Positions 10,411-20,589 are shown, counted from the stretch's first letter. The stretch is DNA of 64,000 nucleotides from Cephaloticoccus sp. (GCA_021734075.1 JAIPJW010000005.1:1-64000); one strand, 5' to 3'. Translations and numbers: made by a program. Notes: generated from the sequence alone by a model not told the origin.

Positions 10411-11360
10411 CCGAACTCAGCCAAATCATCACGCGATACAACTTGCAAGATGGTCGGTTCCGCCGCCGACCAATCCACCATGCCCACCAACATGCGATAG
10501 TAGCGCAGCCCGAAATAAGCCACGAGCCAGCGATTTCCGCGGCGGCGTATCACCTCCATGCCGGTGATGTCGTCGCGCAGTTTGCGCGGCAGCACATCGG
10601 GCCAGCACAGTGGGTTGTCGGAATCAATATAACTCCACGCATGGTGTCCCCCGAAGAACAACCGCCAGCGCCCATCGTCCAATTGCTGCACATTGCTCGA
10701 CTCGCACTGGTTCCAGGCCGTAAAGCCGTAGGCGACACCCTCGTCGCGCCAGGTCAGCAAGTCGTGCGATGAAGCCCGGGCCACACAGCCGTTGCCGTCT
10801 TTTTGGACCGCGGTGTAATACAGCTGAAACTTGCCGTTCAGTTCGATGACGTGCGCATCGCGGCACGCCGCCCCGCCACTAGTCGGACAAAAGGACCAAG
10901 CGTATTCCTCCGGTCGGATTACCGGGCGATCACTGGCACGCGTCCAATGAAACAGATCCGTGGAGGTCGCCACCCCGATGCGCTGGGTGTTGTCCGTGGC
11001 CACTCCGGTGTAAAACATCCAATGCCTGCCGCCGTGTGAAATCACAAACGGAGCGAACACGTGACCGTGATCCCAACCCCGCACATCAATGAAGAAGCAC
11101 GGCTCGTGCGTTTCCCACGTCAGAAAATCCCGCGTGGTGGCGTGCCCGAAAAACAACTCGTTGCCCGGCAGGCAGCAGCTCACGCCCGGGGTTCCGGCAA
11201 TGTGATAGAGATGCCAGATGCCATCCACCTCATGCAGACAAAAGTCCTTCAAGTAAAACCCGAGGGGCGCGTAGCCGACCTTGAGCCAATCCTCCTGATG
11301 CGACCGCTGCCGCGCGATCGCGTCGCAGTAGCATTTGCCGTCCATGTTCGCAAAACTCAT
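10404..11360 (-). CDS. Five-bladed beta-propeller glycosidase (GH43/GH32-like)
   Basis: Repeats such as HVFAPFVISHGGRHWMFYTGVATDNTQRIGVATSTDLFHWTRAS and ACRDAHVIELNGKFQLYYTA; ATGA overlap with the preceding gene. Confidence 0.65.
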   Translation of the reverse strand: MSFANMDGKCYCDAIARQRSHQEDWLKVGYAPLGFYLKDFCLHEVDGIWHLYHIAGTPGVSCCLPGNELFFGHATTRDFLTWETHEPCFFIDVRGWDHGHVFAPFVISHGGRHWMFYTGVATDNTQRIGVATSTDLFHWTRASDRPVIRPEEYAWSFCPTSGGAACRDAHVIELNGKFQLYYTAVQKDGNGCVARASSHDLLTWRDEGVAYGFTAWNQCESSNVQQLDDGRWRLFFGGHHAWSYIDSDNPLCWPDVLPRKLRDDITGMEVIRRRGNRWLVAYFGLRYYRMLVGMVDWSAAEPTILQVVSRDDLAEFGL

Positions 11361-12463
11361 CGCTGCCAGCGCTCATTCAGCGTGGGAAATTTCGGAAAAG
11401 TCGCATGCGGTTCGTTCTGATACCAAAATGCTGTGGATGCCACATCATCACTCAGCGGCTGGTAAATGTGGCCCGGCCACCAGCCCAGGGTCTGCACGGT
11501 CACACGCAGGTCCTCGGCAAAACCTATGCTGTCCATGATATGCCAGCGATACAGCCCGAAGTATCGCGGGCAGTCCGTGCCGGTTACATGCGCCAGGGGC
11601 ATGCCGACAAACGGCGTGTTATAAGCCTCTTCCACGGGTTCGTTCTTGGGGTCCTTGAAAAAACCCCAGGCGCCACCAAAATAGTCCTCCGTGCCATTGT
11701 CACAAATGGTGGGAAACTCACCGTCACCATCGAGGTAGAATTTCACCTCCCCTTCGCCCCACCAACCCCGCGAAAGGGCCGTCCAAGCCAGATAGGTGCC
11801 GACGTAAAGTCCGCGGCCCTTGACCCCATCGATGATCGTGTGCTCGGGATGTTCCCGCGTCGTCAGGCTGCGGCGCCATTGGACGTGAAAATAAGCCGCC
11901 TCCGCCGGCACGTCGTGCAGTTTGTAAAGCACCTTGTAGGCGATAATTTTGACGTCGGTTTTGTTTTCATTCGTCAACGTGATCCGGGCGTGTCGCCGAA
12001 ACGGCATCTGCCAATAACAACTGCAACCCCGGTGGGGTGCCACGACCACCGGGAGCGAGTTCACCTGGTGGGGCTGGGTATCGAAACCCATCGCAAAAAA
12101 ATCCCCCAAGGGCACCTCGACCGACGGTGCTTCCTCCTCGTCCCAATACATGCGCAGCACCAGGGTGCGGAATTCATCCGCACTCGCGGTGATCCAAAAT
12201 TGGTTGATGCAACCCGGACCCGTGATGTCCGCCAGCGTCGCCGTCGCCCCCGCCTTCAGACTGATGAAAGGCCGCACTTTCCAACCGCGCCCCAAGTGCA
12301 TGGCCTGGGCACTGTGCGCCAAAAACGGATCCTCGGGATTTGGATCCCACTTCGCTGCACCACCCTTTTCCCCGGTGGGATTTTCCGCATTGATCATGCG
12401 GGTGACCGCTCCGGTTTGCAACGGCAGCTGCCCGAGGAGGTTGTTCATGGGAGAAGGGATCAT
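11357..12463 (-). CDS. DUF2961 / GH172-family glycoside hydrolase
   Basis: GRGWKVRPFISLKAGATATLADITGPGCINQFWIT, MYWDEEEAPSVEVPLGDFFAMGF, NGTEDYFGGAW are typical of DUF2961/GH172. ATGA overlap with the upstream gene. Confidence 0.85.
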   Translation of the reverse strand: MIPSPMNNLLGQLPLQTGAVTRMINAENPTGEKGGAAKWDPNPEDPFLAHSAQAMHLGRGWKVRPFISLKAGATATLADITGPGCINQFWITASADEFRTLVLRMYWDEEEAPSVEVPLGDFFAMGFDTQPHQVNSLPVVVAPHRGCSCYWQMPFRRHARITLTNENKTDVKIIAYKVLYKLHDVPAEAAYFHVQWRRSLTTREHPEHTIIDGVKGRGLYVGTYLAWTALSRGWWGEGEVKFYLDGDGEFPTICDNGTEDYFGGAWGFFKDPKNEPVEEAYNTPFVGMPLAHVTGTDCPRYFGLYRWHIMDSIGFAEDLRVTVQTLGWWPGHIYQPLSDDVASTAFWYQNEPHATFPKFPTLNERWQR

Positions 12464-14139
12464 AAGATTTTGTCCGGGAAAAGCAGCTGGGCGCGGTGGG
12501 CGCGGGCCTGTGCCTCGGAAAGGTAAGTTAGCCCATCCAGCGGTGCCAGCAAGGTTCCAGTGCGCGTGCAAAGATAACGCCCCGCACCCATGGGTTTGAA
12601 CGCTTCGTCTGCCGCCAGTGCCAGTGGATCCTTCGTTTCCGCCCCCAGGAACAGGGGACCGTGGGCAAAACGGTGATGCCCTGGCAGCCGGTCCGGATTC
12701 TGCGGTTGTTCCGGCCAGATGGTCAGCGGAAGCTCCAAGTCAAACACCTCTCCGGGCTCGGGGTGGAGCATAACCCGCATGAAGCCCTTCTGCACGTCGA
12801 GGATCAATGGACTGCTCGCACGCGTGAGTCGCATACTCGCTCCCTTCACGCCCGGGGGAACGAAAAAATTGAATTCGACGGGATGCCTTAACGTGGTCGC
12901 GATCACGGTGTAAGTGACCTTACCGGCATGAGGATACTCACTGTGACAAGCAAGTTGCAGTGTCCCGGATGAAAATCGCAGCGTCGATCCGCCCTCGAAA
13001 TAAAACGGCAGCCAGACCGCCCCGGGATCAGGATCAACATAAGTCCCGTATTGGGCCGCGCGGGCCAGGCCTTCCGCACCGCGCATGGAGCAGCACCAAG
13101 GGGCCTCAAAGAATCGATGGGGAGAAATGAAAAGTTCCCCTTGCGCGCCCACGCAATGATCGCAGCCAAAACCACCATTGGGTCGCTGCGCATAACACAT
13201 GGCATTGAAGTATACGCGATGGGCTTCAGTCAGATAATCGCCTTCACCAGTGATTTGCCACAACTGCACGGCCAGCATGAATGCGTCAATGACCGCACAG
13301 GCCTCGGTCCAATCCGGTCGACCAAACCAGTTGAAGTTGGCATGTATCTCCGTCTCGGCCAGTTCGCGATACAGCGCGTAACGCGCTTGCACCATGGCCA
13401 GATACTCCGGCCGGGCGTCCACCGTGTCATACCAGCGCAGGATACCCCGCAGGGCTGTGAGACAGGAATGGGTCTGGGCCCCGAGTTTCACGACATCCAG
13501 CTGCGCATAACGCGAGATCATTGTCTCAATCAATTTCCGGAGTTCCGGATCGGGCTCGATCAGGTAGGCCTGGGTCAAGCCATCGAGGGTAAAAAACACC
13601 GTCCCGATATCGGTGGAAAGCCCCAGCCAGGGACCCTCATTTTGCACCGTCAGCCCTATTTGGGAACCATCCTGCAATTTTTGCAAAGGTTGATCCGGAT
13701 ACTGGGCGTAGAGGGCGGTGGTCGGCACCATCAGATGGCGCAATATGCCCCGTATCGCCGTCAACGCACGCGGGTCCTGTTTCCACAGATGGTATTCACA
13801 GAGTCCCCGCAGGAGTCCATTGTGACCGCCAACCTGGTTTTCGTCGGCCGTCCCGGCTGGATGAATCACGCCAATGTAACCCCGCGCATTGCAGGCTTCC
13901 GGCAATCGTGCGATGCACTCCTCCAGGTAATGCGGCTCGGTCTTCAGCGTTTGCCCGAGCAATGTCAGCCCCAGGATGGCCCGCCCGATCCAGTCACCCG
14001 GGGCCTCTTTCGCGGTTGAGGAGTGAATCATCGCATCGAACCGAAAAGCACTCTCGTGTAGTCGCTGAAAATTGAGCGCCGCCCGGCGATGCAGATCACC
14101 GGCAGGGATCACGTCGGCAAACGGGAGGGGATTGCGCAT
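12460..14139 (-). CDS. GH127/GH146-like glycoside hydrolase (DUF1680-like)
   Basis: Alpha/alpha-barrel-like sequence with C..C / CCSMRGAEGLARA, similar to the CC motif of GH127-type enzymes, followed by a beta-sandwich-like region. Confidence 0.6.
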   Translation of the reverse strand: MRNPLPFADVIPAGDLHRRAALNFQRLHESAFRFDAMIHSSTAKEAPGDWIGRAILGLTLLGQTLKTEPHYLEECIARLPEACNARGYIGVIHPAGTADENQVGGHNGLLRGLCEYHLWKQDPRALTAIRGILRHLMVPTTALYAQYPDQPLQKLQDGSQIGLTVQNEGPWLGLSTDIGTVFFTLDGLTQAYLIEPDPELRKLIETMISRYAQLDVVKLGAQTHSCLTALRGILRWYDTVDARPEYLAMVQARYALYRELAETEIHANFNWFGRPDWTEACAVIDAFMLAVQLWQITGEGDYLTEAHRVYFNAMCYAQRPNGGFGCDHCVGAQGELFISPHRFFEAPWCCSMRGAEGLARAAQYGTYVDPDPGAVWLPFYFEGGSTLRFSSGTLQLACHSEYPHAGKVTYTVIATTLRHPVEFNFFVPPGVKGASMRLTRASSPLILDVQKGFMRVMLHPEPGEVFDLELPLTIWPEQPQNPDRLPGHHRFAHGPLFLGAETKDPLALAADEAFKPMGAGRYLCTRTGTLLAPLDGLTYLSEAQARAHRAQLLFPDKIL

Positions 14140-14248
14140 CCCCTACCACCTAAGCTATTCCCCCGGGTCGCCAAGCAGAAGCCGCAGGATCATTCGGAAA
14201 CTCAAGTCGCAGTTGCACCCGCACCCGTTTTGACAATCTTTTCCCTCC

Positions 14249-14941
14249 ATGGCCCCCGCCCTCCCCCAACCCACCATTGCGACCCTCGATTGGGGTCGCA
14301 CCGGGTATGCGGATGCTGCGCAAAGACAGGTCGAATTGGTTGATCGCCGGATCAAAGCTCAAGTCGGGGATACGTTGGTGTTCACGGAACATGACCCGGT
14401 CTTCACTGTTGGCCTCCGCCGTGAGGCTGAAAAGCACCTCGTTTGGGACCAGGCTCAACTAACCCAGGAAGGCGTTGCGGTGGCCAAAACCAATCGGGGC
14501 GGTGACATCACCTATCACGGACCGGGTCAGATCGTGGGTTATCCGATCGTCTCGCTGGCCACACGACGAGATTTGCACGCTTACCTGCGCTTTCTTGAGC
14601 AGGTGGTGATCAACAGTGTCGGCTCCCTGGGCCTTGCCGCCAGCCGGCGGGAAGGACTGACAGGCATTTGGCTGGGGCAGAGCAAAGTGGCGGCGATCGG
14701 CATCGCCGTGAAACGCTGGGTCGCCTACCACGGGTTCGCCCTGAACGTGAACGCCAACCTCGCCCACTTCAATGGCATCGTGCCCTGCGGAATCAGCGCA
14801 ACCGAGGGCTCCGTCACTTCCCTGCAGGCCGAACTCGGTCGGGCACTCGATCCCAGGGAAGTAAAGTCCGTCCTGACCCGGGAATTCCAGTCGCTTTGGC
14901 CGGATTTCATCCGTCCTGACAAAATGGAGAACATTCCATAA
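14249..14941 (+). CDS. lipB: Lipoyl(octanoyl) transferase
   Basis: KTNRGGDITYHGPGQIVGYPIVSL, GLTGIWLGQSKVAAIGIAVKRWVAYHGFALNV. Confidence 0.95.
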   Translation: MAPALPQPTIATLDWGRTGYADAAQRQVELVDRRIKAQVGDTLVFTEHDPVFTVGLRREAEKHLVWDQAQLTQEGVAVAKTNRGGDITYHGPGQIVGYPIVSLATRRDLHAYLRFLEQVVINSVGSLGLAASRREGLTGIWLGQSKVAAIGIAVKRWVAYHGFALNVNANLAHFNGIVPCGISATEGSVTSLQAELGRALDPREVKSVLTREFQSLWPDFIRPDKMENIP

Positions 14942-15024
14942 CGACTGCTATCAGCCACGATCATGAATCAAAAATAGCTGTGTTCATCCGTGTAATTCGT
15001 GGTTAACTCTGTTTTTCAAAATTG

Positions 15025-15921
15025 ATGGATACCACGCGCAAACCCTCCTGGCTCCGCGCCAAACTGCCCTCCGGCCCCGGCTATCACGCGGTGCGTTCAC
15101 TGGTGGATGAACACAAGCTCCACACCGTGTGCCAGAGCGCGCAATGCCCCAACCTCGGCGAATGCTGGGCCCGTGGCACCGCCACATTGATGATTCTGGG
15201 CAACATTTGCACCCGCTCCTGTAATTTCTGCGCCATCCAGACCGGCCGCCCCACCGAACTCGACTTGGGTGAACCCGCCCGGGTGGCCGATGCCGTCGCG
15301 ATGATGGGGCTCAAGCATTGTGTCATCACTTCTGTGGCCCGCGATGAACTCGCCGATGGAGGCGCCGCCGTCTGGGCGGCCACGATTCGAGCCATTCGTC
15401 ATCGCATGCCGCAGACCGCGATCGAGGTGCTCACGCCCGATTGGAAGGGCCGGCTGCACGACCTCGATACCGTGCTCGACGCCAAACCTGATATTTTCAA
15501 TCACAACCTCGAGACCGTCGAGCGCTTGCAAAGGCCCGTCCGCGTGCAAGCCCGTTATGATCGCAGCCGCTCGGTCTTGCGCCATGCCAAAAGCCGCGGC
15601 TTCACCACCAAAACCGGCATCATGCTCGGGCTGGGTGAGGAACAAGGTGAAATCGAACAGACCCTGCGGGACATCGCGGCCGACCAAACGGACATTCTCA
15701 CCATCGGGCAGTATCTTCAACCCACGCCGCAGCATCTCAAGGTGGACCGCTGGGTGCACCCGGATGAGTTCGTCCACTGGAAACAGTTTGGCTTGTCCAT
15801 CGGTCTGGGGGTGGTGGAAAGCGGTGCCATGGTTCGCTCCAGCTACCACGCCGACGAGCAGTCGGAGAAATACACGGGCGGCGACCACCTGAACAACGCC
15901 AATGCCCTCGCGGGTGCGTAA
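15025..15921 (+). CDS. lipA: Lipoyl synthase
   Basis: Radical-SAM CTRSCNFC plus CQSAQCPNLGEC auxiliary cluster motif; KTGIMLGLGE, LTIGQYLQPTPQHLKV. Confidence 0.97.
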   Translation: MDTTRKPSWLRAKLPSGPGYHAVRSLVDEHKLHTVCQSAQCPNLGECWARGTATLMILGNICTRSCNFCAIQTGRPTELDLGEPARVADAVAMMGLKHCVITSVARDELADGGAAVWAATIRAIRHRMPQTAIEVLTPDWKGRLHDLDTVLDAKPDIFNHNLETVERLQRPVRVQARYDRSRSVLRHAKSRGFTTKTGIMLGLGEEQGEIEQTLRDIAADQTDILTIGQYLQPTPQHLKVDRWVHPDEFVHWKQFGLSIGLGVVESGAMVRSSYHADEQSEKYTGGDHLNNANALAGA

Positions 15922-15998
15922 ACAGGATCACGTAAATTTTACGCGCGGGAATGGTGGGAAATCCGCTTTCCGTTGTCCTTGCATGAGGAGTCCCTTGC

Positions 15999-18362
15999 AT
16001 GAAACGACATCTGATCCGTTTTCAATTTGCGTCCGTGCTACTGCTGGCCGTGTTGCCTGGCGCCGTCTTGGCCCAATTGGACTATGCCAAACCCTATGTA
16101 ATGAGTCCAATGGCCGGCATCAGCAGCATCGGCCATGCCGATGGAAACGGCACCGCCGCACGATTCTATCATCCTCGCGGCATCACCGTGGACAACGCAG
16201 GAAACATTTATGTGGCGGATACGGACAACCAGCTCATCCGCAAGATAACCGCTGGTGGCGAGGTCACCACACTCGCCGGCGCACCGGGCGTAAGGGATCG
16301 CACCAACGGATCGGCCAGTGAAGCCCGATTCAGCGACCCGCAAGCCATCGTGATGGACAGCAGGGGCAACCTGCTCGTTGCCGACTTTAATGGCAACGCG
16401 ATCCGCCGGATCACCCCGGATGGCATGGTCACTGCGCTGCCTTGGCATCTGCAAAACCCACCCGCGCTCACCATCGACGGCAGTGACAACCTTTATCTCG
16501 CGCAAAAGGAATTCCACACCATCCAACGCATCACTCCTGCCGGACAACTGGAGGATTACGCGGGAAAAGTGTTCCAAGCCGGCTCAGCGGACGGGCCACG
16601 GGCCGAAGCCAAATTCAACGACATCCGTCGGCTCGCCGCCGATCATAACGGCGGTCTTTTTGTGGCCGAGAGTTACACTGCGCCGTTTCGTTACATCAGC
16701 CCGGCTGGTATCGTCTCCACCTTTCCGGCCATGCCCGGTATCAGCAACGCTTACACCCACGGCCTTGCCATTGACACAAACAACAACCTGCTCGTCTCCG
16801 CCACCTTTTACGGCACGATTGCCCGGGTCACTCAGGCGGGCCAAACCACGATCATTGCCGGCAAACAGGAGGAACGCGACTACGTGGATGGATCCGCCGC
16901 AGAAGCCCGTTTCGAAATGCCAGGAGCCTTGGCGCAAGCCCCCAACGGCAACATCTACGTCGTTGACGAAGGCAGCAATGTGATCCGCAAAATCACGCCC
17001 CAAGGTGTGGTATCCACGTTCGCCGGCTATCCGGAAGCCTGGGCCTTGGGGAATACTGATGGGAAAGGCGATGCCGCCCGTTTCTCCGACCAATGTCTGG
17101 TGGCCCTCGCCCCTGATGGGTCAGTGGTCGTGGGCGATGTGGAGAATTTCACGATCCGCCGCCTGGCCGCTGATGGAACGGTTACCACCTTGGCCGGAAA
17201 GCCCGGCGACGAACGCATCCTCGATGGCACCGGCGAAGAAGCTCGTTTCACTTACCACCGCGCCATTACCACCGACGCACTGGGCAATATCTATGTGGCC
17301 GACGCCAAAACGATTCGAAAGGTTACTCCATCCGGAATTGTCTCGACCCTTGCCGACCTTGGAGCTGGCTACTACCCAAACGGGCTGGCCGTGAATGCAA
17401 CCGGCACGGTATATTTCACCGATCAGAACGCAGTGCTCAGACTGAAACCAGATGGCGCCGCGGAAGTTTACACCGGCCGTTTTTCATCCCCCAGTTCCCC
17501 GCAATATTATGACCTGACGGGAAGCACCGATGGTTCGCTCTCCGCCGCACGATTCAATAATCCGACCGGATTGGCATTCGATTCCGCGGGCAATCTCTAC
17601 GTGGCCGACACGGGCAATAACACTATCCGCAGGATAACCCCGGACGGCCAAGTCACCACCCTTGCAGGTGCAGCCACCCCGGGCTCTGGCGGCGCCATTG
17701 ACGGTGATCGCACCAGCGCCCGCTTCTTTGGTCCATCTGGCATTGCGGTCACCCCCACTGGCACGCTCTTCGTCACGGACAAATCCAACAATCTGATTCG
17801 CCGGATCACCCCGGACGGCCACGTCTCCACGGTTTTGGGAGAACGCAGAGCTCGCGGCAACGGAGCCGGTTTGGGCGTAGAAGCCCGGCTCGACTGGCCG
17901 GTCAGTGTCGCAGTCACGTCAGATGAGACCCTGTATGTAGCCAATCAAAGTGAAATTTATCAGGCCAAGCCGGCGGCGACACCGATCATCACCACTCAAC
18001 CTCGGAGTCAAACAGTGACGGTTGGGGGCAACGTGCAACTCACGGTAATCGCCAGTGGCACACCCGATCCCATCCACCAATGGCAATTCAACGGTGCCGC
18101 GATCTCCGGTGCCACCTCCAACACCCTCACGTTGACCAATGTGCAAGCCGCCGACGCCGGCGAATACACCGTGGTCGTCAGCAACGACCTCGGCACTGTC
18201 ACCAGCAACGCGGCCACGCTGACCGTGACGGCCACTCCGACATCACCTGCTCCCACCCCCACGACCGGCGGTGGGGGTGGGGGCGCGCCTTCGGCCTGGT
18301 TCTTGGCCGGATTGATCACATTGCATTTGGTTCGTCGCTGCGCGCTAAGCCGCACGGCTTGA
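15999..18362 (+). CDS. Secreted NHL-repeat/beta-propeller protein with C-terminal Ig-like domain and Gly-rich C-terminal sorting-like signal
   Basis: Repeated ARFxxPxGIxVDxxGNxYVADxxNxxIRKITPxGxVxTLAG; Ig-like QPRSQTVTVGGNVQLTVIASG..YTVVVSNDLGTVTSNAATLTVT; C-term GGGGGGAPSAWFLAGLITLHLVRRC. Confidence 0.9.
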   Translation: MKRHLIRFQFASVLLLAVLPGAVLAQLDYAKPYVMSPMAGISSIGHADGNGTAARFYHPRGITVDNAGNIYVADTDNQLIRKITAGGEVTTLAGAPGVRDRTNGSASEARFSDPQAIVMDSRGNLLVADFNGNAIRRITPDGMVTALPWHLQNPPALTIDGSDNLYLAQKEFHTIQRITPAGQLEDYAGKVFQAGSADGPRAEAKFNDIRRLAADHNGGLFVAESYTAPFRYISPAGIVSTFPAMPGISNAYTHGLAIDTNNNLLVSATFYGTIARVTQAGQTTIIAGKQEERDYVDGSAAEARFEMPGALAQAPNGNIYVVDEGSNVIRKITPQGVVSTFAGYPEAWALGNTDGKGDAARFSDQCLVALAPDGSVVVGDVENFTIRRLAADGTVTTLAGKPGDERILDGTGEEARFTYHRAITTDALGNIYVADAKTIRKVTPSGIVSTLADLGAGYYPNGLAVNATGTVYFTDQNAVLRLKPDGAAEVYTGRFSSPSSPQYYDLTGSTDGSLSAARFNNPTGLAFDSAGNLYVADTGNNTIRRITPDGQVTTLAGAATPGSGGAIDGDRTSARFFGPSGIAVTPTGTLFVTDKSNNLIRRITPDGHVSTVLGERRARGNGAGLGVEARLDWPVSVAVTSDETLYVANQSEIYQAKPAATPIITTQPRSQTVTVGGNVQLTVIASGTPDPIHQWQFNGAAISGATSNTLTLTNVQAADAGEYTVVVSNDLGTVTSNAATLTVTATPTSPAPTPTTGGGGGGAPSAWFLAGLITLHLVRRCALSRTA

Positions 18363-18441
18363 GTCATGACATTGCTCCCAGGGTAGTCCCTGCTGGCAAT
18401 GCGCTTGTGTTCACAACCACCTCCGATAGCAGTCTCGGGGC

Positions 18442-19632
18442 ATGACCACTCTGGCGGGATTTTCCGTGAAGCCGGACAGCTCGGGCCGTGGCTGGTGCCA
18501 ATTGACCCGGGATCGGGCGCACGCCTACCCGTTGTATTACTTCACTCCTTCGATGACGAGTGACAGTCGCTATCTGATTCACCACAGCGAACGCAGTGGC
18601 GAGGTGCAACTTTACCGGCTCGACCTGCAGACCGGCTCGAGTGTCGCATTGACCGACGGGCACACCGCTGATGCCGGTTGGGGCGTCTGGTGCGAATGGC
18701 GGCTCCGGGGAATTTATAATCACCTCAGTTCACTCAATCCGGTCAAACGCGAGGTCTATTATTTTCAGAATGAAGAGATTCGCTGCACCGGATTGGACAC
18801 TCTGGCCAACCGTCAGGTGTTGTCCCTGCCGGGTCGTGTCCCGATCGCTCAAACCAGCTTTTCGCCCGATGGTCGACACTTTGGTTTCATCCATGCCGAT
18901 CGTGCCTCGTTGCGGCGGGAACTGGCCGACTACGAGGTGCGGCGCAACATGGATCAGTTTGATTGGATGCAGGACCACCAGACTTGGCGCAACCGCATCC
19001 CCTGCACCATCGCAATCATCGATACGGCGACGGGGGCATATCGTGAAGTGCGACAGCTCGACCACTATGCACACCACCTGCTGTTTCTCGATAACGAGCG
19101 ACTGTTACTCAATCACCCAAAAAACGACAACGGCATGTGGACCATCCGGCTGGATGGTTCCGATTACCGTTGGCTGCGCCCACGGGATGATCACGGCACC
19201 ATCTGCCACCAAGTCGTCACGTCCCGGGGAATTTTTTATGAGACCGTGATGCGGGCCGGGGAGGTTCGCCGCAACTGGCTGGGCTGCTATGACCCCGTGC
19301 GGCACACGTTCGAGGAAGTGCCCCTGCCCGAAAGGCTGGATGGCTATGTGCATACCGGTTTCGATCCCACCGGGAAGTTCCTCTTTTTCGAACACCATGG
19401 GAACACCCATGAATTGCTGTCCCTGCATCAGCCGTTCGGCACGCCGGTGCTGAAAACCCTCCGCACCTTGCCCCCCTACCCCAAACATGGGCAGCGCTTT
19501 CACGCCCACCCATTTCTCACCCCGGATCGGAATTGGTTGATCCATACCGAGGTAATCGAAGGCTTTGCCCAGATCTGCGCCCTGGATGTGCGGGACCTTG
19601 TGGACCGCACCGACTACTGGAACCTGCGCTGA
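18442..19632 (+). CDS. Oligogalacturonate lyase-like (PL22-like) beta-propeller protein
   Basis: YYFTPSMTSDSRYLIHHSERSGEVQLYRLDLQTGSSVALTDG; GYVHTGFDPTGKFLFFEHH; overall OGL-like propeller. Confidence 0.6.
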   Translation: MTTLAGFSVKPDSSGRGWCQLTRDRAHAYPLYYFTPSMTSDSRYLIHHSERSGEVQLYRLDLQTGSSVALTDGHTADAGWGVWCEWRLRGIYNHLSSLNPVKREVYYFQNEEIRCTGLDTLANRQVLSLPGRVPIAQTSFSPDGRHFGFIHADRASLRRELADYEVRRNMDQFDWMQDHQTWRNRIPCTIAIIDTATGAYREVRQLDHYAHHLLFLDNERLLLNHPKNDNGMWTIRLDGSDYRWLRPRDDHGTICHQVVTSRGIFYETVMRAGEVRRNWLGCYDPVRHTFEEVPLPERLDGYVHTGFDPTGKFLFFEHHGNTHELLSLHQPFGTPVLKTLRTLPPYPKHGQRFHAHPFLTPDRNWLIHTEVIEGFAQICALDVRDLVDRTDYWNLR

Positions 19633-19635
19633 GCG

Positions 19636-20589
19636 TTAATTGCCGCAACAACACTTGCGGCCGGCTCGGCACCAGGCGAGCAACGCTGCCAGGGCAAAAC
19701 CCAGGGAATTCAATGACCCGTGCACCATGCGCATCCAGGGCACATCCAACCAGGGCAACGGGTCAAGGTAGGTGCGCGAGCTATACAAGGCTGCCAGCAC
19801 CATGCCGATGGCCAACGCAACCCCTGCAATAAACCAAAGACCACGCACCACCGGGCGCACGCTGCGTTCAAGGACCGCCAACACGATGTGTTGCACGGCC
19901 ACCCCCAGTCCTCCGAGCGCCAGAATCCATGCGGCGACCGATTCAAACCAAGCGGGTCCCCCGCGACTGGAAAGCAAAATACTTATGGCGACCAAGGGCA
20001 CGCCGAACAGCACCATGACACTGGAAACCATGGCCAGGGGACAGGTAGACCGGCGCGCAAGCACCAAACTCGCAACCACCGGGAGTATCAGTCCGGCATA
20101 ATGAAAGTGAACCGCGGTCAGCAGCACAATGTGGGGGGCGAAGCCCAACGGTGACCAGCCACAGCGATTCGCCAACAGCCAGACCCCGCCGATCGAAGCA
20201 TAGACCAGTCCCATGTCGCGACAAAACACGCCGAGGGGCGCAAACCCGTGCCGACGGATCCGGATCAATCCATCCACCCCCATCACCACCAACAGCAAGG
20301 CCCATGGCAGGGCACAGAGCATGGCTCCCGGTCCCACGGGCAGCAAAAACGCCGGGATCAGCAACAACGCCGCGGGCAATTGCAGATGCAGGTCGAATTT
20401 CCAAAGCCGCGCGGCCCAACCGGTGTCATCCAGATCGCGCGCCAGGCACCAGGTCATCGGCATAAGCACCAACGCCGCCAGTAACAGCAGGGCCACCGTC
20501 CAATGGCCATGGGCCAGACTGGCGACGGTGAAGTAGATAAATGCGCACCAGCAGACTGCGCCGATGCGAACTTTGATGGGGGAAGTCAT
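19636..20589 (-). CDS. YndJ-like multi-pass membrane protein
   Basis: About 9 hydrophobic segments; VHFHYAGLILPVV motif seen in YndJ-like proteins. Confidence 0.5.
   Translation of the reverse strand: MTSPIKVRIGAVCWCAFIYFTVASLAHGHWTVALLLLAALVLMPMTWCLARDLDDTGWAARLWKFDLHLQLPAALLLIPAFLLPVGPGAMLCALPWALLLVVMGVDGLIRIRRHGFAPLGVFCRDMGLVYASIGGVWLLANRCGWSPLGFAPHIVLLTAVHFHYAGLILPVVASLVLARRSTCPLAMVSSVMVLFGVPLVAISILLSSRGGPAWFESVAAWILALGGLGVAVQHIVLAVLERSVRPVVRGLWFIAGVALAIGMVLAALYSSRTYLDPLPWLDVPWMRMVHGSLNSLGFALAALLAWCRAGRKCCCGN

Noticed and set aside
11405-12526. 373-aa plus-strand ORF
   Set aside because: Antisense to the GH172 gene with no family-like sequence.
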